Positions 20,729 to 24,335 of a stretch of 24,335 nucleotides of DNA are shown here, piece after piece (the first letter of the stretch is position 1; each line of letters opens with the position of its first letter). The position numbers were made by a program, and so were the translations under genes. The notes beneath the pieces were generated by a model, which made no database searches, was not told the DNA's origin, and worked only from the letters and a program-made list of their open reading frames with translations. This DNA comes from Mnemiopsis leidyi (taxonomy: Eukaryota > Ctenophora > Tentaculata > Lobata > Bolinopsidae), in NCBI GenBank assembly GCA_000226015.1, contig JH157226.1:165575-189909 (forward strand). Direction: 5' to 3'.

Positions 20729-21150
20729 CATCAAGCTTGGCCACATGTAGCTGGGAAGCATCTGGCTGGGACTCATCTAGCTGGGACACATCTACCTGGG
20801 ACACATCTAGCTGGGACGCATCTAGCTGGAACGCATCTATCTGGGACGCATCTAGCTGGAACGCATCTATCTGGGACGCATCTAGCTGGTATGCATCTAG
20901 CTGGGACACATCTAGCTCGGACTCATCTAGCTCGGACTCATCTAGCTGGGACGAACTAAGCTGGGACTCATCTAGCTGGGACACATCTAGCTGGGACGCA
21001 TCTAGCTGGGCCACATCTAGCTGGGACGCATCTAGCTGGGACGCATCTAGCTGGGACACATCTAAGCTGGGACGCATCTAGCTGGGACGCATCTAGCTGG
21101 GCCACATCTAGCTGGGACGAACTAAGCTGGGACGCATCTAGCTGGGCACA
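20729..21150. repeat. 15-bp minisatellite, about 27 copies, open on both strands
   Basis: Unit CATCTAGCTGGGACG with substitutions at a few positions (GACG/GACA/GACT, TGGG/TGGA/TCGG). Because 15 is a multiple of three and the unit lacks stops in two frames, it gives a plus-strand frame of SSWDT/SSWDA repeats and a minus-strand frame of SQLDA/SQLDV repeats, each about 115 residues. One-base insertions (CATCTAAGCTGG) break the frame near 21062. There are no splice or start contexts that favour coding. Confidence 0.95.
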
Positions 21151-21836
21151 ACATCACTAGGGCAAAATCTCTGGGGCACAACGTTCTGGCGCCCCGATGT
21201 TCTGGGGCAGGACGAGGGCCACCATAACGAAAAGTGTCAAACATTGTGAAGTTGTGAAAATAGCTTTATCATAATGGTTAAAGTTTAAGACTTTTCGTTC
21301 GGCGCATTAAGTTAAGTGATTGTGATGCCAGTAACTCTATTGAGGTGTCTAAGTGGGGTGTACTAGAATGTGGTTGTATTCTATCTAATACAGTCAGGGA
21401 AGTTGCAATCGTAAAATACATCCAAATTAGTATATGAGTAAATGATCACAGCAGAGAATTGGCATTGGAGTGGCGTGACCGTCTTCTAATATTCATCGGT
21501 TAAATCGGATGAAAGTTGATATTGAGAAGTTTCGATTTGTGAAAATGTACACCCCCATTTCGTACTATTTCGTATCTTGTTTTATTTCGCAACTTGATTA
21601 CTATTTTAAAATCTTTAATCAATCTTTCAATCGGTTTTTGATCTATGGTTTCGACTTAAATACAGAAACATTTTATAACGATTTAGATGTAGATATTATC
21701 AATACAACTGCATTTAAACAACAAGAATTTGTCCACTTCGATACGAAGTTCATTTTACCACAATTTCCTTGCAACATTTTGAGCAGAACTTCAAAAGATT
21801 ACTTGACTATACGACAGGTGTGAATGGTACATCTCA
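21151..21836. other. Upstream region of paralogue 2
   Basis: Immediately after the minisatellite, short GGGGCA-containing words degrade away. A 104-residue plus-strand open frame at 21509-21823 ends just before the paralogue 2 start. It has no recognisable domain and low-complexity aromatic content, so I leave it uncalled. The promoter of paralogue 2 is expected here. Confidence 0.45.
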
Positions 21837-23880
21837 ATGATGAAAATTCTGAAAGTGGCAATCTTTTTTTTGGGGATGGTTCACCTTTCAGAAGCATCGA
21901 CAGGTATTATAAGTTTGTATTTGTGTAACTGTAATCCCAAACCTTGTGAATTATAAAGCTATAAGCAATATGTTATAAAACTATCCGACACGTCCCAGTT
22001 TTAATACGTCCCATCCATGATCCAACGGATAAAAACAATGTACAGGTGACATTCTAAGTTAGTAAATTTATAAAAAGAGAGCCTCCCCAGGCTCTAGAAC
22101 CATGACCAACCGAATCTAGGCGAAAGTTTAGAACAGCATAACCAGTAACATCCCGTCAAACGACCAAGGTTCTCAAAACTAATGTCCCTGTGACATGTTA
22201 GGTTTCTGAGATGGTATAAGAGAGCCTTGGCGGGCTCATCAACTATGACCAAACGATTCAATGCAAACTTTAAAAGGAACATGGTCAAGTATATCCCGTT
22301 GAGTGGCGCAGTGTCCCGAATTAACTGTACCCAAGACATTTGAGGTAAATGGGTTGGTAAATTTGTTATAAGGACGCCTTTGAAGGCTCCAGGACCGATT
22401 GATCAAACGATTCTACGTTAATTTTGTACCTTGGTCATTTTAGTTTGATAAATAAGAAAGCTTTTGTGGGCTCCAGTTTTTTAACGATATAGAGGCCAAT
22501 ATCAGTGCTCTCCAGTGTCTCGTTTAGAAAAATAAAAAGTTCGTTTCAGGATGTGTGAAAGAACTCATTAACGTGTAAATTACTCTAATATATTAAAGTG
22601 TAAAATTAGACGCTTTAGGACATCTTTCTCTTTTTCGGTTCAACTAATATATTAAAGTGTAAAATTAGACGCTTTAGGACATCTTTCTCTTTTTCGGTTT
22701 ATTGGCCTGCGAGGTGTCTCAAAAACACTGGACATAACAGACAAGCTAATTTTGCAACGAGGTGTCTCAAATCAAAACAATTTTGAGGCACCTTGGTTTT
22801 CCGTTTCAATAATGAGAACAAGAGAATGAGACAAGGCCCTTGCAGATATAATGAGGACTAAGGAGAAATGAAAAAATGAGATAGGAACTAGAGTCTGGAT
22901 GAGGTTGGAGGAAGTATGACAGAAAAGCAAATCTGAAAAGAAATAAGGGAAAGGATTAACCGGGCAAATTTGAAAATGGCTGAAAAAGTGAAGCATCATT
23001 GATAAAGCGATTTCGCAGGTGGAAGATTCCAGCTGGGTCTAATGTACTCATCTACTGTTGTGAAATTTAGCGACATTAATTTCTGTAACTTTTACAGGGT
23101 GGATTACGCCAAAATTGAAGCAGCACTACAGCCTGTACTTGGACCAAACTTTAGAACTAAAGACAACGACCAATCTGGAAGAATCCCCGATAACAGTCTA
23201 CTTCATTGACCACTACTTCATCAACTTTAAGTGTATCAGTCTGTACTCAAACACTTGGATCGCCGTTATCAGGGGATGCATGACGGACTCATGGGGCTCC
23301 GCGATAAATATGAACGGAGTCCCTAGTGATGAGATAAAAGTATGGCAAATCACCAGAACTTCAACTAGTCTGGTAGTGGTCTGTAACGGTGTGACAGTCC
23401 TCAACTTCAACTTTCTGGCTGACTACAGGAACGGATACAGTAGCTGTCATGGAACATGGACTAAGGAATCAACTACTGTTCAGTTTAACTGGAGCGGTGG
23501 ATTGTACGGTGATACTAGTCATTTGTTTATGAGAATATCAAGTCACGGTAAATTCATTTGAATACTATAAATTGATTTTGAGGAAATTTGGAGATAGAGA
23601 TTGATTAAACCTTTTGAAATGTTATGTACTGACCAGAATTTGATGAGCTGGTGCTGATTAATTCATCACCTCAATAAAAGAATATAAACACTCCCAGCTA
23701 CATGTAACACACTGGACACTACTTGGAAGAGAGTAGAGACAACCCCGGAACTACCAGTGAACCACGGAGATACTATCCAGCTCTCTTGTCAGACAGGATA
23801 TAGTCTAGCTGGTAGAGATACAGCTACTTGTTATGACGGGGAGTTTGTTGTGTCGGAGGACGTTATACCTTTTTGTTTTG
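21837..23880 (+). CDS. Secreted protein: signal peptide, FAMeT-like domain, sushi domain (paralogue 2)
   Basis: Exons 21837-21903, 23098-23547 and 23698-23880, with the same phase-1 junctions as its tandem neighbour. Exon 1: two adjacent ATGs and a signal peptide (KVAIFFLGMVHLSEA). Exon 2: FAMeT-like domain with the same core (DEIKVWQITRTSTSLVVVC, SSCHGTW) but a different N-terminal portion (WITPKLKQHYSLYLDQ). Exon 3: sushi module with cysteines in TCN, LSCQ, ATCY and PFC. The central FAMeT segment is 97% identical in DNA to paralogue 1 (4 differences in 142 bases) while both ends differ strongly. A last exon is possible at 24042-24064 (acceptor at 24040-24041), adding VVLSHDS and a stop, followed by AATAAA at 24078-24083. 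Its first intron is about 1.2 kb and full of repeats. Function unknown; extracellular binding is likely. Confidence 0.8.
22060..22480. repeat. ~150-bp degenerate tandem repeat with TATA-like word and hairpin
   Basis: Four diverged units in intron 1 of paralogue 2 start near 22069, 22215, 22366 and 22447. Each begins with a TATAA-like word followed within 10 bases by a short hairpin. The first is AGAGCCT-CCCC-AGGCTCT at 22078-22095; the later ones are GAGCC/GGCTC and GCCTT/AAGGC. The first three continue with a GACCAA(A)CGA-type or GATCAAACGA word. The stem pairing persists while its sequence changes. Confidence 0.75.
22585..22700. repeat. 59-bp exact-looking tandem duplication
   Basis: Two copies of a unit starting CTAATATATTAAAGTG and ending TTTTTCGGTT, period 59, in intron 1 of paralogue 2. 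Near identity implies a recent duplication. Confidence 0.95.
22705..22800. repeat. Direct and inverted copies of AGGTGTCTCAAA
   Basis: GCGAGGTGTCTCAAA at about 22709 and ACGAGGTGTCTCAAA at about 22757 are direct repeats. TTTTGAGGCACCTTGG at about 22782 is an imperfect inverted copy, so the second and third can fold into a hairpin with a short loop. It lies in intron 1 of paralogue 2. Confidence 0.7.
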
Positions 23881-23895
23881 GTAAGTTCAGCACCA

Positions 23896-23982
23896 ATAGT
23901 ATAGTAAATAGTATAGTAAAGTTTAGATATAGTATTTAGATATAGTAGTTAGATATAGTAGTTAGATATAGTATTTAGATAT
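23896..23982. repeat. Short A/T tandem repeat following the sushi-exon donor of paralogue 2
   Basis: ATAGTATAGTAA words pass into four or five copies of a ~12-bp unit TTAGATATAGTA(G/T). It starts about 15 bases after the donor at 23881. Confidence 0.9.
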
Positions 23983-24145
23983 CTGTCGGAGCTGTCTCAC
24001 AAATACTACTCACGCCATCATATCAAATTTGGTATTTCCAGTTGTTCTCTCTCATGATTCATGATCATTAATGATTCAATAAACTGATAAACAACTCCTG
24101 GAATTGTCAGTAGCTGGCAACTTTCCAGGAGGTAAAACCTGATTC

Positions 24146-24258
24146 CTCATTCCTTCAACTTAGATATCAGCTTATCAGATACTACGAGGAAAATCTCTAC
24201 AAGCTCATTCCTTCAACTTAGATATCAGCTCATAACAGATACTACGAGGAAAATCTCA
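24146..24258. repeat. 58-bp tandem duplication
   Basis: Two copies of a unit beginning CTCATTCCTTCAACTTAG and containing GATACTACGAGGAAAATCTC, period 58. It is probably downstream of the end of paralogue 2. No gene is seen in the remaining sequence to 24335. Confidence 0.9.
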
Positions 24259-24335
24259 TAATTTGAAAATATTCTTAAAGAAATATTATGAAACTCTGTA
24301 GTTCAGTAATAAAAAGCTTCAATTTTTTAAATTCC

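Noticed and set aside
20724..21081. SSWDT-repeat and SQLDA-repeat proteins
   Set aside because: Both strands are open because the unit is 15 bp without stops; no start context, flanking coding sequence or splice sites.
21509..21823. 104-residue open frame just upstream of paralogue 2
   Set aside because: Aromatic-rich with no domain, not conserved upstream of paralogue 1, more likely promoter or 5' flanking DNA.

Overview
The window is nuclear DNA of an intron-rich animal. The genes are split by short GT-AG introns (about 120-800 bases), intergenic DNA is AT-rich, and tandem repeats of many unit lengths are unusually abundant. The gene set (BRCA1, VPS13, a divergent rhodopsin-type GPCR, secreted FAMeT-like/sushi proteins) fits an early-branching metazoan such as a placozoan or cnidarian. 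That placement is inference, and the species cannot be fixed from the sequence alone.

Layout. 1-1139 (+): last four exons of a BRCA1 orthologue, covering the second BRCT repeat. 2206-4400 (+): a complete six-exon gene for a small multi-pass membrane protein I do not recognise. 4401-7720: intergenic DNA with a CpG-rich repeat mosaic at about 5.0-6.2 kb. 7721-13145 (-): fourteen phase-consistent exons for the C-terminal 596 residues of a VPS13A/C-type lipid-transfer protein, whose upstream exons are not visible in the remaining 11 kb. 14374-15670 (+): a two-exon GPCR lacking the DRY and NPxxY motifs but ending in a PDZ-type tail. 16905-17489: a nine-copy 64-bp satellite carrying AP-1-like sites. 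18386-19686 and 21837-23880 (+): two tandem paralogues, each with a signal-peptide exon, a FAMeT-like exon and a sushi exon, separated by a 15-bp minisatellite. The two share blocks of near identity next to diverged blocks.

The BRCA1, VPS13 and GPCR genes show no obvious joint function. The two FAMeT-sushi genes form a small cluster of secreted proteins and are the best candidate for an uncharacterised extracellular recognition or defence family.

The most unusual structural signal is that tandem repeats sit on splice sites again and again. In three introns the repeat unit contains the end of the exon plus the 5' splice site. In one it contains the 3' splice site. In three more introns a minisatellite begins within about 20 bases of the donor. 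In one VPS13 intron about 285 of 334 bases are tandem copies of the preceding exon end. This looks like intron birth or growth by tandem duplication, and one case offers an in-frame alternative donor.
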